The notes beneath the pieces were generated by a model. That model was not told where the DNA came from and did no database searches. It saw only the letters and a program-made list of their open reading frames with translations. DNA of 64,000 nucleotides from NCBI GenBank assembly GCA_963802375.1, contig CAWDIJ010000005.1, forward strand, positions 434,001 to 498,000. Direction: 5' to 3'. Of the stretch, positions 50,331 to 59,266 are shown piece after piece (position 1 is the stretch's first letter; every line of letters begins with the position of its first letter). A program made the translations under genes and the position numbers. The DNA comes from JACDAN01 sp963802375. Its GTDB lineage: Bacteria > Actinomycetota > Thermoleophilia > Gaiellales > Gaiellaceae.

Positions 50331-51308
50331 GTGAAGGATCTACTTGCGAGGATCGCAGCCCGTCGCCGACTCGTCGTCGCGCTCCAGATCGTGTTCGTCA
50401 CGGCGTTGCTGGGTTTTCTCGCCTGGGCGGTCCGGGACACGTGGAGCGACGCACTGCCACGGCTTCGTGACGCCGACCCCGTCGACCTGGCGATCGCCTG
50501 CATCGTCCTCGCCGCCTACTACCTCATGTTCGTGCTGGGGTGGCAGTGGATCCTGCGCGCGCTCGGGATCCACACGTCCTACGGGATAGCGCTCCAGTCG
50601 GAGATGGCGTCGATGCTTGCGAAGTACATCCCCGGCGCGATCTGGACCCCGGCCGCGCGGGTTCTCTGGCTTCGGAAGGCGGGCGGAATCGACAAGACGT
50701 CCATAGTTGTCGCTTCGATCCTGCTCGAGGCTGGCCTCTCGGCGGTGGCCGGGGTGCTCGTTCTCGTCTGCGCCCTCCCGTTCGTCTCCGGGTGGGACGC
50801 GCCGATCTGGCCGGTCGTCCTCTTCGGCATCGGGATCGCGGGGCTGCTGCACCCGCGCGTCTTTCGGACCGTCGCCGGGGTGGTGTTCCGGCCGTTCGGC
50901 GCCGGCCCGCCGCCGACCCTTCCCTGGCCGACGATGCTCGGGCTCCTGGTCTTCTACTCGGCCAGCTGGGTCGTCGGAGGAGTCGCCGTGCTCTTCCTGA
51001 TCCGGGCGGTCGGTGGAGACGCCGGGCTGGAGGATGCGCCGTACCTCGGCGGCACCGCCGCCGTTGGTGCGATCGTGGCGGTGCTCTCCGTGCTCGCGCC
51101 GTCGGGGCTCGGTGTACGGGAGGCCTCGATGTACGGGCTGATGCTCGCCGTCGCCTCGGCGCCCGTGGCGCTCGGCGCGACGGTACTCAACCGGCTTGCG
51201 ATTACTTTGGTCGAGGCCGTGCTGCTCGGAGTGGGATACCTGGTGTGGAGAAGCACCCGAGGCACTCCCGGCGGTCAGCTCGCGCGCAGCAGCTCTTCCT
51301 CGACCTGA
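50331..51308 (+). CDS. Lysylphosphatidylglycerol synthetase-like flippase-fold protein
   Basis: A 325-residue membrane protein of the UPF0104/LPG_synthase_TM family with about eight helices. Typical features: AAYYLMFVLGWQWILRALG, the SEMASMLAKYIPGAIWTPAAR loop, and VLAPSGLGVREASMYGLML near the end. It lacks the aminoacyl-transferase domain of MprF, so it is a stand-alone transmembrane unit, often called a putative flippase. Its C-terminus (RSSSSST) overlaps the opposing TPR gene by 34 bases. Confidence 0.85.
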   Translation: MKDLLARIAARRRLVVALQIVFVTALLGFLAWAVRDTWSDALPRLRDADPVDLAIACIVLAAYYLMFVLGWQWILRALGIHTSYGIALQSEMASMLAKYIPGAIWTPAARVLWLRKAGGIDKTSIVVASILLEAGLSAVAGVLVLVCALPFVSGWDAPIWPVVLFGIGIAGLLHPRVFRTVAGVVFRPFGAGPPPTLPWPTMLGLLVFYSASWVVGGVAVLFLIRAVGGDAGLEDAPYLGGTAAVGAIVAVLSVLAPSGLGVREASMYGLMLAVASAPVALGATVLNRLAITLVEAVLLGVGYLVWRSTRGTPGGQLARSSSSST

Positions 51309-52120
51309 CGGTAAGCCGGCGACTCGGGCGGAAGCTTGCCGAGGGCCTCGTGGAGTAGGCTGGCGGCCTCCTCGTCGTGGCCCTGGCGGCGGTGGACGAG
51401 CCCGAGATTGGCGATGACGCGCGCCTCGTACTCCGCGTCGCCCAGGTCGCGCAGGACGTCCCGCGCTTCCTCGAGATGCTGAAGGGCGGCGTCTTCGGCG
51501 CCGCCGTGGGCGAGCGCGAGGCCGAGGTTGTTGAGTGTCAGCGCCTCGGCGTGGGAGTCACCAAGGTCCCGGACGATCGCGAGGGCGGCCCGATGGCGTT
51601 CGGCCGCCTGCTCGGGCTCGCCGTCCCGCCGGAGCTGCGCGCCGACAGCGTTGAGCTGCTGCGCCCGTTCGCTCGGGTCGATCGAGTGGAGCCTCAGGAG
51701 CTTCAGCCGGTACATGGTCCTGACGTAGCCCTCGAACGCCCGGGTCGCGAGATCTTCGGTCCGGCGTGGCGTCGCAGCGGCGGCCGTCCTCGCCTGCGCA
51801 CGGACCGTCCTCGCCTGCGCACGGAGCTTCCGAGCGTGCTCGCGAGCGTGGAGCTGCGGAGCCCGCGGCCTCGGCGCCCGCTCGCGCGCCACGTGGAGCG
51901 TCGACGCGGTGCGCTGGGTCGCTGCGCGCACGCCCTTGCGCAGCTGGAGCCGCCGAAGCTGGCCAATCCCGATCACCGCGAGGCTCGCCACCAGCAGGAG
52001 CGCGGAGGCCGCGAACACGACGACGACGAGGCCAAGCGCCGTCAGCAGGCCGCCGAGCAGCAGCCACATCCCGCCCAGCGCCAGGAGGCGTCGCCGAGAG
52101 CGTGTATGACCTTCCGTCAC
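51275..52120 (-). CDS. Membrane-anchored tetratricopeptide repeat protein
   Basis: A 281-residue protein. Two N-terminal membrane helices (about 14-50), an Arg/Ala-rich linker (about 60-125) and four TPR units (about 150-275: ERAQQLNAVGAQLRRDGEPEQ, EALTLNNLGLALAHGG, EARVIANLGLVHRRQG, DEEAASLLHEALGKL). The linker contains a 21-bp tandem repeat (51785-51824, giving AQARTVRAQARTA), so its length may vary between strains. Interaction partner unknown. Confidence 0.8.
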   Translation of the reverse strand: MTEGHTRSRRRLLALGGMWLLLGGLLTALGLVVVVFAASALLLVASLAVIGIGQLRRLQLRKGVRAATQRTASTLHVARERAPRPRAPQLHAREHARKLRAQARTVRAQARTAAAATPRRTEDLATRAFEGYVRTMYRLKLLRLHSIDPSERAQQLNAVGAQLRRDGEPEQAAERHRAALAIVRDLGDSHAEALTLNNLGLALAHGGAEDAALQHLEEARDVLRDLGDAEYEARVIANLGLVHRRQGHDEEAASLLHEALGKLPPESPAYRQVEEELLRAS

Positions 52121-52273
52121 CGTCGAGCTCGCCTAGGGATGCGATCCTCCTCCGGAACTGCCGCCTTCGGCGCGCCGACGGCTCTTCCTTCGCTCCGCTC
52201 GGTGCGACGACCGCGGGCGAGACACTAACGGGTCACGCGGGCTCGCCCGCAGAACCCGCTTCGGCTCGTGCGC

Positions 52274-52286
52274 TGAACCGGTCAAG
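52274..52286. promoter_or_regulatory. Operator-like site upstream of lacI gene (site 1 of 3)
   Basis: TGAACCGGTCAAG, close to the palindromic LacI-type core TTGACCGGTTAA. It lies 71 bases before the regulator's TTG start, consistent with self-control. The rest of the 236-bp gap contains a GCGGGCGAG/CTCGCCCGC inverted repeat (52213-52250) and no gene. Confidence 0.55.
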
Positions 52287-52356
52287 TCACTATGATTCGA
52301 CCCGGCCGGTGCGGCGCCGGTCTGCCGACCGTCGGCCACCTGGAAAGGAGCCCCTT

Positions 52357-53433
52357 TTGGCCGAGCCCGCTGAGCGCGCTCGCCGAGTGACGATCAGTGA
52401 CATCGCGGAGCGAGCCGGAGTCTCGAAGGGCGCCGTCTCGTATGCGCTGAACGGGCGCCCCGGAGTCTCCGACGGCACCAGGGAGCGAATCCTCGAGATC
52501 GCCCGCGAGCTCGGCTGGTATCCCAACCGTGCTGCGCGTGCGCTCTCCGTCGAGCGCGCCGACGCCTGCGGCCTCGTGCTCGCCCGGCCCGCGAAGACGC
52601 TGGCGCTCGAGCCGTTCTTCATGGAGTTCATCGCCGGCGTCGAGGCCGAGCTCTCGGCACGTTCGATCGCCCTCTCCATCCAGCTCGTGCAGTCGCTCGA
52701 GGACGAGATCGAGGTGTATCGGCGATGGTGGGGCGAGCGCCGTGTCGACGGCGTCTTGATGGTCGATCTGCGGGCAGACGATCCCCGCGTCCGCGAGCTC
52801 GTCCGCCTTGGCCTGCCCGCCGTCGTCATCGGCGGACCCGTGGAAAACGGCGCTCTACCTGCGGTTTGGCACGACGAAGCCGGCGTCGTGGTCGAGGCGG
52901 TTCGCTACGTCGCGGCACTGGGCCACACGCGAATTGCGCGCGTCGCGGGCGTCGCCGAGTTCGTCCACACGGCCCAGCGCACGGAAGGATTTCTCAGCGT
53001 CACCGAGGAGCTCGAGCTCGAGACCGAGGTGATCGAGACGGACTACTCCGCCGAGAGCGGCGCCCGCGCGACGCGGAAGCTACTCTCGTCGCCGCAGCCG
53101 CCGAGCGTGATCATCTACGACAGCGACCTCCTGGCCGTCACGGGCCTCGGAGTTGCATTGCAGATGGGCTTCGTCGTCCCGGACGATGTGTCGATCATCG
53201 GCTGGGACGACTCGCTGATCAGCCAGGTCGTGCATCCGCCGCTGACAGCGATCACTCGCGACATCGTCGCCTACGGCGGGACCGCCATCCGGCACCTCCT
53301 AGAGGTCATCGAGGGCCGGACGACGGGAGACAAGGAAACGCAGCGGGGCGAGCTCACGCCCCGAGGAAGCACCGGTCCGGCGCTCCAGACGGACGGTCTC
53401 GTCGGCGGTCGCCGGCGCTCGCTGCGCCGCTGA
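52357..53433 (+). CDS. LacI-family transcriptional regulator
   Basis: A 358-residue regulator of the glucoside cluster. Helix-turn-helix at the N-terminus (TISDIAERAGVSKGAVSYAL then NGRPGVSDGTRERIL and the hinge helix WYPNRAARALS), followed by a periplasmic-binding-like sensor domain (about 65-335: ACGLVLARP, GVLMVDLRAD, ALGHTRIARVAG, VIIYDSDLLAVTGLGVAL, VSIIGWDD). The TTG start is chosen for its AAAGGAG site seven bases upstream and because the family's conserved N-terminus begins there. Expected ligand: a beta-glucoside or its breakdown product. Confidence 0.92.
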   Translation: MAEPAERARRVTISDIAERAGVSKGAVSYALNGRPGVSDGTRERILEIARELGWYPNRAARALSVERADACGLVLARPAKTLALEPFFMEFIAGVEAELSARSIALSIQLVQSLEDEIEVYRRWWGERRVDGVLMVDLRADDPRVRELVRLGLPAVVIGGPVENGALPAVWHDEAGVVVEAVRYVAALGHTRIARVAGVAEFVHTAQRTEGFLSVTEELELETEVIETDYSAESGARATRKLLSSPQPPSVIIYDSDLLAVTGLGVALQMGFVVPDDVSIIGWDDSLISQVVHPPLTAITRDIVAYGGTAIRHLLEVIEGRTTGDKETQRGELTPRGSTGPALQTDGLVGGRRRSLRR

Positions 53434-53465
53434 GCGGCAGCAAATTGTCGCCAGCTGGTTGACAC

Positions 53466-53478
53466 TGAACCGGATAAG
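53466..53478. promoter_or_regulatory. Operator-like site upstream of the GH5-like gene (site 2 of 3)
   Basis: TGAACCGGATAAG matches sites 1 and 3 in 10 or more positions. It overlaps a TTGACA -35-like hexamer (53459-53464) and lies just before the hydrolase start at 53488, where repression of the transport operon would be expected. Confidence 0.5.
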
Positions 53479-53487
53479 TGATGGAGT

Positions 53488-55473
53488 TTGGCCATCCGGA
53501 TGCGACCCTCGAGAAGATCCGAGACGGAAAGTCCGCTCACACGGGACGCTTCGACCCCCTGGATCGGCGCGAACTTCTGGTCACGCACCGGCGGACCGCG
53601 TATGTGGATGCACTACGACCCCGCGGTTGTGCGGAATGAGCTCGAGGTTCTGTCCGACCACGGATGCACCGTCACACGCTCGTTCTGCTACTGGCCGGAC
53701 TTCGTCCCGGAGCCGGAGACCCTCGACGATCAGGTCCTCGACCGGTTCAGCGACTTCCTGGATGCGCACGCGGAGCTAGGGCTCGAAACGATCCCGACGC
53801 TCATCGTCGGGCACATGTCGGGGGAGAACTGGGATCCACCCTGGCGACAAGGGCGTGACCTCTATCGTGACGTCTGGCTGGTCGGCCAGCAGGCCTGGTT
53901 CGCCGAGGAGATCGCGCGCCGATTTCACCGGCACGCAGTCGCCGCCTGGCTGCTCTCGAACGAGATGCCGCTCTACGGCGGGAGCGCGAGCGCCGCAGAG
54001 GTCACCGCCTGGGCTCGCATCCTCATCCAGGCCCTGCGCGCGGGTGGTGCGACCCAGCCGGTTTCGATCGGCGACGGGGCGTGGGGCGTGGAGGTGTCTG
54101 GTCAGGACAACGGCTACTCGCTGCGGGCGCTCGCGCCGATCGTCGACTTCTTCGGCCCGCACTCGTACCCGATGGAGGACGACCCGGTCCGGCAGGTCCT
54201 CACTCCCGCGCTCGCGTGTGAGCTCGCGGGAAGCCTGGGCAAGCCGGTCGTGCTGGAGGAGTTCGGCGTCAGCTCGGACTTCGCCGCCGACGAGCACGCC
54301 GCCGCCTACTACCGCCAGGTGCTCCACACCTCGCTCCTCGCCGGAGCCCGTGGGTGGCTTGCGTGGAACAACACGGACTTCGACGACCTCCGGCACCAAG
54401 ACCCGTATCGCCATCACGTCTTCGAGCTGCACTTCGGCCTGACGGACGTCCGCGGTCGTCCGAAGCCGCAGCTCCGCGAGATCAGGGAGTTCGCCGAGCT
54501 CGTGCGCGGCCTCTCGAGTGGCGAGTGGGAGCGCGTGGCGGGCGACGCAGCTCTCGTCGTCCCCGAGCACTTCGAACGGGTCCTGCCGTTCACCGACCCG
54601 GCGTACCGGCAGGACCTGCGCGACAACCTGCTTCAGGCGTACGTCGCCGCCCGCGAGGCGGACCTCCCGGTCGAGCTCGTGCGAGAGCGCGACGGCCTTC
54701 CCGGAAGGGCACGGCTCTACCTCGTGCCCTGCGCGAAGCTGTTGACGTCGCCCGGGCTCGACCGGCTCCGCGAGCTCGCCGAGGCCGGCGCCACGGTGTA
54801 CGCCTCGTACTTCGCTGGGAGCACCACGACCCAGCGCGGCCCGTGGCTGTCGTGGCTGGAGGAGATCTTCGGCGTCCGCCACAAGCTGCGGTACGGCCTC
54901 GTCGACCCGATTGAGGAGGACGAGGTCATCTTCCAGTTCGTCGACGACCTCGGCGACATCGCGGAGGGCGCTCGTCTTACCTTCCGCGTCGCCGGCGAGC
55001 CCAGCGCGCGCGCCTTCCTACCCCTGGAACCGCAGGGCGCGCAGGTCGTCGCGGTCGACGGGCACGGCCGGCCGGCTCTGCTCCGCCACCGCACCGGAGC
55101 CGGCTGCACCGTGCTCTGCACGTACCCGATCGAGCACATGGCCGCGAAGACGCCCGGCGCCAATCCGGAGGACAGCTACCGGATCTACTCGGCGCTGGCC
55201 GAGGCGGCGGGCGTGGAGCGGCCCATACGGGTCGACGACCCGCGCGTCCTGGTCGGCCGGATCCGCAGCGGGGGCGCGGAGACGGCGCTCTTCGTCAACA
55301 CGTCAGGGGACATGCTCTCGACCCAACCAGTTCTGTCAGGCATCGAGCTCGATCCCGACATGGGCGAGCTGACGCTCGAGCCGTTCGGCGCCGCGTCGAT
55401 CCGGTACGTGGGATCACCCCCAGCCCGCGTATCGGTGACCGCGGCGGGCGAAGGGAGTGATGCCCGAGCCTGA
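53488..55473 (+). CDS. GH5-like glycoside hydrolase with GH42-like C-terminal domains
   Basis: Cytoplasmic retaining beta-glycosidase, up to 661 residues. The catalytic TIM barrel (about 25-350) begins WIGANFWSRTGGPRMWMHYD; the acid/base Glu is in LLSNEMPLYGG (about 160) and the nucleophile Glu in VVLEEFGVSSD (about 257). The remaining part contains a Rossmann-like domain (ARLYLVPCAKLLTSPGLDRL) and a beta domain like those of GH42 beta-galactosidases. No signal peptide, so it acts on imported oligosaccharides. TTG start at 53488; ATG 53500 is an alternative. Confidence 0.85.
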   Translation: MAIRMRPSRRSETESPLTRDASTPWIGANFWSRTGGPRMWMHYDPAVVRNELEVLSDHGCTVTRSFCYWPDFVPEPETLDDQVLDRFSDFLDAHAELGLETIPTLIVGHMSGENWDPPWRQGRDLYRDVWLVGQQAWFAEEIARRFHRHAVAAWLLSNEMPLYGGSASAAEVTAWARILIQALRAGGATQPVSIGDGAWGVEVSGQDNGYSLRALAPIVDFFGPHSYPMEDDPVRQVLTPALACELAGSLGKPVVLEEFGVSSDFAADEHAAAYYRQVLHTSLLAGARGWLAWNNTDFDDLRHQDPYRHHVFELHFGLTDVRGRPKPQLREIREFAELVRGLSSGEWERVAGDAALVVPEHFERVLPFTDPAYRQDLRDNLLQAYVAAREADLPVELVRERDGLPGRARLYLVPCAKLLTSPGLDRLRELAEAGATVYASYFAGSTTTQRGPWLSWLEEIFGVRHKLRYGLVDPIEEDEVIFQFVDDLGDIAEGARLTFRVAGEPSARAFLPLEPQGAQVVAVDGHGRPALLRHRTGAGCTVLCTYPIEHMAAKTPGANPEDSYRIYSALAEAAGVERPIRVDDPRVLVGRIRSGGAETALFVNTSGDMLSTQPVLSGIELDPDMGELTLEPFGAASIRYVGSPPARVSVTAAGEGSDARA

Positions 55474-55543
55474 AGTGGCCGCTGAAAGGCGGTCAACGTC
55501 GTCTAATCCACGAATGGAAGCAGGAGGGATGAGGAGGAGGATC

Positions 55544-57278
55544 ATGGCAAGCCGCAAGTCAAGGAGGAAGACCGAGGTCTTCGGGTTCGTCGCCAGTGTG
55601 GTCGCACTCGCGGTCGTCGCGACGCTGACCGCAGGCGGGGCCGGAGCCGGGCCGCAGGGCGCTGCCGCGGTGCCGCGCGGTCAGACCCTCTACACGTCGG
55701 GCAAGCAATGGGGTCCCTACACGAACTTCAACCCGCTCAAGCCCGACTACAACACGGGCGTCGTCGGCCTCGTCTACGAGACGCTCTTCCGCTACGACCC
55801 GCTCAAGGACAGGTTCATTCCGTGGCTCGCGAGCGGCGGGAAGTGGGTAGGCCGGAACTACGTCGTCACGGTGCGGAGCGGAGTCAAGTGGAGCGACGGG
55901 AAGCCGCTCACCGCCGCGGACGTGAAGTTCACGTTCGAGACCCAGAAGAACACGGGCGCCCAGTACGGGACGATGTGGAAGACCGGGCTCAGCCGGATCA
56001 CCACGCGCGGTCGGACCGTCACGTTCCACTTCAGGGGCGTCCCGAACTATCAGGAGTGGGACTCCAACCGGTACACCGTCCCGATCGTGCCGAGGCACAT
56101 CTTCAGGGCCTACAGCGCCAAGGAGCTCGTCTCCGGCAACGCCTCCAGCACCAGGCGGATCGTCGGGACCGGCCCGTTCACCTACGGTGGCGGCGCCGGC
56201 GGGAGTCAGACGCTGCAGTGGAACAGGCGTGGCAGACTGGTGGGCCACGAGGGCCTACGGAATGAGGATGCCGATGAAGCACATCGTCGACATCCACAAC
56301 ACGTCGAACACCGCCTCCCTGCAGAACTTCCTGCAGAACCGGATCGACCTGAGCAACAACTTCTTCCCCGGGATCAACAGGCACGTGGGAGGCAGGGTCG
56401 GCACCTACTACAAGCGGGCGCCGTACATGCTCGCCGCCAACACGGCGTGGCTCGTTCCCAACCTGACCAAGCGACCGCTCAACGACGTCACGTTCCGCAG
56501 GGCGCTCGCAGAGTCGATCGACATCAACAGGATCGTCGTCGCCGACTACCAGCGGATCGTCTCCAAGGCCAATCCGACCGGGTTGCTCCCGAACTGGAAC
56601 AAGTGGGTCAACCAGGCGCAGGCCCGGAGCCTCGGCTTCAACTACAGCACCTCGAGGGCGAGGAACCGCCTTTCGCAGGCCGGGTACCGCGACCGGAACG
56701 GCGACGGCTTCGTCGAGGACAAGGACGGATCGACCATCAACCTCCGGCTGATCGTCCCGAAGGGGTGGTCGGACTGGGAGACGGCGATCCAGATCATCGC
56801 CGACAGCGCCAAGGACGCCGGCATCAAGATCACGCCGGCCTATCCGGACTTCAACGGCCTCGTCGACGAGCGGAACACTGGCAAGTTCGAGCTCGTGATC
56901 AACAACGAGAAGCAGATCGGCAACACCGCGTACACCTACTACGACTACTTGTTCCGCCTGCCGATCCTGGCGTCGCAGACCGCAGCCAACTTCCAGCGGT
57001 TCTCGTCGCCGCAGACCTGGGCGCTTACTACGCAGCTGAACAAGGTCCCGAGCACGAGCGTCGCCCGGGCAAAGAGGATCCACTCGCAGATCCAGCGGGT
57101 GATCCTCACGCAGTTGCCCGCAATTCCGCTCTGGTACAACGGCATGTGGGCGCAGTACAACACGACGCATTGGACGAACTTCCCGACCTCCAGTGGAAAC
57201 CAGGCGACGCCGTCGACCTGGAACGGCTATATCAACATGACGGGCATCGATGCCCTCGCGAAGCTGAGGCCGAGGTAG
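55544..57278 (+). pseudogene. Oligosaccharide/peptide ABC substrate-binding protein, frameshifted
   Basis: SBP family 5 (Opp/Dpp/cellobiose type), about 577 residues if intact. From ATG 55544 (after GGAGGAGG): signal region KTEVFGFVASVVALAVVATL, then NFNPLKPDYNTGVVGLVYET, SDGKPLTAADVKFTFE and IVGTGPFTYGGG. At about 56228 homology jumps frame (LQWNRR to DWWATRAYGMRMP), continuing RAPYMLAANTAWLVPNLTK, FRRALAESIDINRIV and ending ALAKLRPR at 57278. Removing one base near GGCGTGGCAG would restore it. Either inactive, or a sequence error in a working operon; the rest of the operon is intact, favouring error. Confidence 0.85.
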
Positions 57279-57311
57279 GTCTTCTCGATCAGTGACGGCA
57301 ACCTAGCGTCG

Positions 57312-57345
57312 GGCCGCTGCTCCTCCTTCGGGAGGGGCAGCGGCC
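57312..57345 (+). terminator. Very stable TTCG hairpin between binding-protein and permease genes
   Basis: GGCCGCTGC-T-CCTCC, loop TTCG, GGAGG-G-GCAGCGGCC: a 15-bp stem closed by a C(UUCG)G tetraloop. It is placed where such transporters often hold a partial terminator or mRNA-stabilising hairpin so that more binding protein than permease is made. A short GTTCTTC follows. It ends 10 bases before the permease start, which could also limit its translation. Confidence 0.75.
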
Positions 57346-57355
57346 GTTCTTCGAC

Positions 57356-58342
57356 GTGAGCCGCTACCTCGCTCGCAAGCTCTCCATCTACCTGCTGACG
57401 TTCTTCGTCGCCGCGTCGATCGACTGGGCGATCCCGCGGCTCATGCCCGGCGACCCGATCAACGGGTTGATCGCCAGGCTCCAGGCCGACCCGACCGCCG
57501 CCCAGGAGATGCACGGGTACTACACCGAGTCGTTCGGGTTCGACGAGCCGCTGTGGAAGCAGTACCTCAACTTCTGGCTCGGGCTCGCGCACGGCGACCT
57601 CGGGCCGAGCATCGCGTACGTCGGCTCCTCGGTCAGCGACCTGATCCGTGAGGCGATCCCCTACACGCTCGCGCTGCTGATCCCCGCGATCGTGCTCAGC
57701 TACATCGCCGGGAACCGCGTCGGAGCTCTGGCGGCGCGGCGGAAGGTGCTCGACAACACCGCGCTGCCGGTCGCCTACATCCTCACGGCCACTCCGTACA
57801 TGTGGCTGGCGCTCGTCCTCGCCTACTTCCTCGCGTTCCGCTGGCAGATCTTCCCGATCTCGGGCGCCTACGACTTCGCGTTGCAACCGGAGTGGACGTG
57901 GGAGTTCGCCCGCAGCTTCCTCCACCACTGGTTCCTTCCGTTCCTCACCCTCTTCCTCGTCTCGTTCGGAGGCTGGGCGATCGGGATGAGGAACCTGATC
58001 ATCTACGAGCTCGAGGCGGACTACGCGAACTACCTTCAGGCGCTCGGCGCGCCGAATCGGCTGGTTCGCAAGTACGCCTACCGCAACGCCGTGCTCCCGC
58101 AGATGTCCGGCCTCGCGCTCGCCCTGGGAGTCATCGTCGGCGGAGCGCTGGTCACCGAGATCGTGTTCGGCTATCCCGGCGTGGGCACCCTGATCATCAC
58201 GGCGATCACGAACCGCGACTACTTCCTGCTCCAGGGCATCTTCCTGTTCATCATCATCGGCGTTCTGATCGCGAACTTCCTGGTTGACATCGCCTACGTG
58301 ATCGTCGACCCGCGAACGCGCACGGGGCTCCAGGGGTCGTAG
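57356..58342 (+). CDS. Opp/Dpp-type ABC transporter permease 1
   Basis: DppB-like membrane subunit, 328 residues and six helices. YLARKLSIYLLTFFVAASID at the start, DLIREAIPYTLALLIPAIVL, and the EAA-type loop for ATPase contact (ELEADYANYLQALGAPNRLV then RKYAYRNAVLPQMSGLALAL) are characteristic. GTG start after the TTCG hairpin. Three bases before the second permease, with which it forms the channel for the imported glucoside. Confidence 0.92.
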   Translation: MSRYLARKLSIYLLTFFVAASIDWAIPRLMPGDPINGLIARLQADPTAAQEMHGYYTESFGFDEPLWKQYLNFWLGLAHGDLGPSIAYVGSSVSDLIREAIPYTLALLIPAIVLSYIAGNRVGALAARRKVLDNTALPVAYILTATPYMWLALVLAYFLAFRWQIFPISGAYDFALQPEWTWEFARSFLHHWFLPFLTLFLVSFGGWAIGMRNLIIYELEADYANYLQALGAPNRLVRKYAYRNAVLPQMSGLALALGVIVGGALVTEIVFGYPGVGTLIITAITNRDYFLLQGIFLFIIIGVLIANFLVDIAYVIVDPRTRTGLQGS

Positions 58343-58345
58343 CCG

Positions 58346-59266
58346 ATGGACACCGTCGAGCCCCAGCACGAGACCGTCGTCGCCGGCGCGGTCGTCGCGC
58401 CGACTGTCACGACCCAGAAGCGCCGGCGGAGCGAGACTCTCTACTTCGCGTTCCGCAACAAGAAGCTCGTCGCGGGGCTCTCACTGCTCGTGTTCCTGCT
58501 GCTGTTCGCGATCTTCGGGCCGATGCTCACGGACCGCGACCCCTTCGAGTTCTACGAGGCGCTCGGCCAGCCGCCGTCGAAGGAGCACTGGTTCGGCACG
58601 ACGGCCCCGGGCCAGGACGTCTACGCCCAGTTCGTCTACGGGATGCGCTCGAGCTTCATCGTCGGCGCCGTGGCGGGGACCGTGGCCGCCGTCATCGGGA
58701 TGGCGGTCGGCTTTACCGCCGGCTACTTCGGCGGCATCGTCGACGACATCCTCAGCATGCTCACGAACGTCGTGCTCGTGATCCCGACGATCGCGGTCTT
58801 GATCATCGTCTCGGCATACCTCTCGGTCGGAAGCCTGATCTGGGAGGCCATCCTGATCGGGGTTACGTCGTGGCCGTGGGCGGCACGAGCGATCAGGGCG
58901 CAGACCTTCTCGCTCGCGACGCGCGACTTCGTCAGCCTGGCGCGTCTCTCCGGCCAGGGGAGCTTGCGGATCATCGTCAGGGAGATCGCCCCGAACATGA
59001 GCTCCTACCTCTTCCTGACGTTCATCCTCCTGTTCGGCGGCTCGATCCTCATCGCGGCGACGCTGGACTTCCTCGGGCTCGGCCCGTCGGAGGTCATGTC
59101 GCTCGGGCTGATGCTGAACGTCGCCGTCTCGAACAGCGCGCTCGTGCTCGGAATGTGGTGGTGGTTCATCGTCCCGGGAATCGGGATCACCGCGATCGTC
59201 GCCACGCTCTACATCATGAACGTCGGTCTCGACGAGGTCTTCAACCCGAGGCTCCGGCGGACATGA
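58346..59266 (+). CDS. Opp/Dpp-type ABC transporter permease 2
   Basis: DppC-like membrane subunit, 306 residues with six helices. A long basic N-terminal tail (about 35 residues, KRRRSETLYFAFRNKKL) precedes helix 1. GTTAPGQDVYAQFVYGMRSS and the EAA loop TFSLATRDFVSLARLSGQGS then LRIIVREIAPNM match the family. Overlaps the first ATPase gene by four bases. Confidence 0.92.
   Translation: MDTVEPQHETVVAGAVVAPTVTTQKRRRSETLYFAFRNKKLVAGLSLLVFLLLFAIFGPMLTDRDPFEFYEALGQPPSKEHWFGTTAPGQDVYAQFVYGMRSSFIVGAVAGTVAAVIGMAVGFTAGYFGGIVDDILSMLTNVVLVIPTIAVLIIVSAYLSVGSLIWEAILIGVTSWPWAARAIRAQTFSLATRDFVSLARLSGQGSLRIIVREIAPNMSSYLFLTFILLFGGSILIAATLDFLGLGPSEVMSLGLMLNVAVSNSALVLGMWWWFIVPGIGITAIVATLYIMNVGLDEVFNPRLRRT

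Noticed and set aside
53481..53638. A 52-codon frame starting ATG 53481 before the GH5-like gene
   Set aside because: It overlaps the hydrolase N-terminus out of frame and has no recognisable features.
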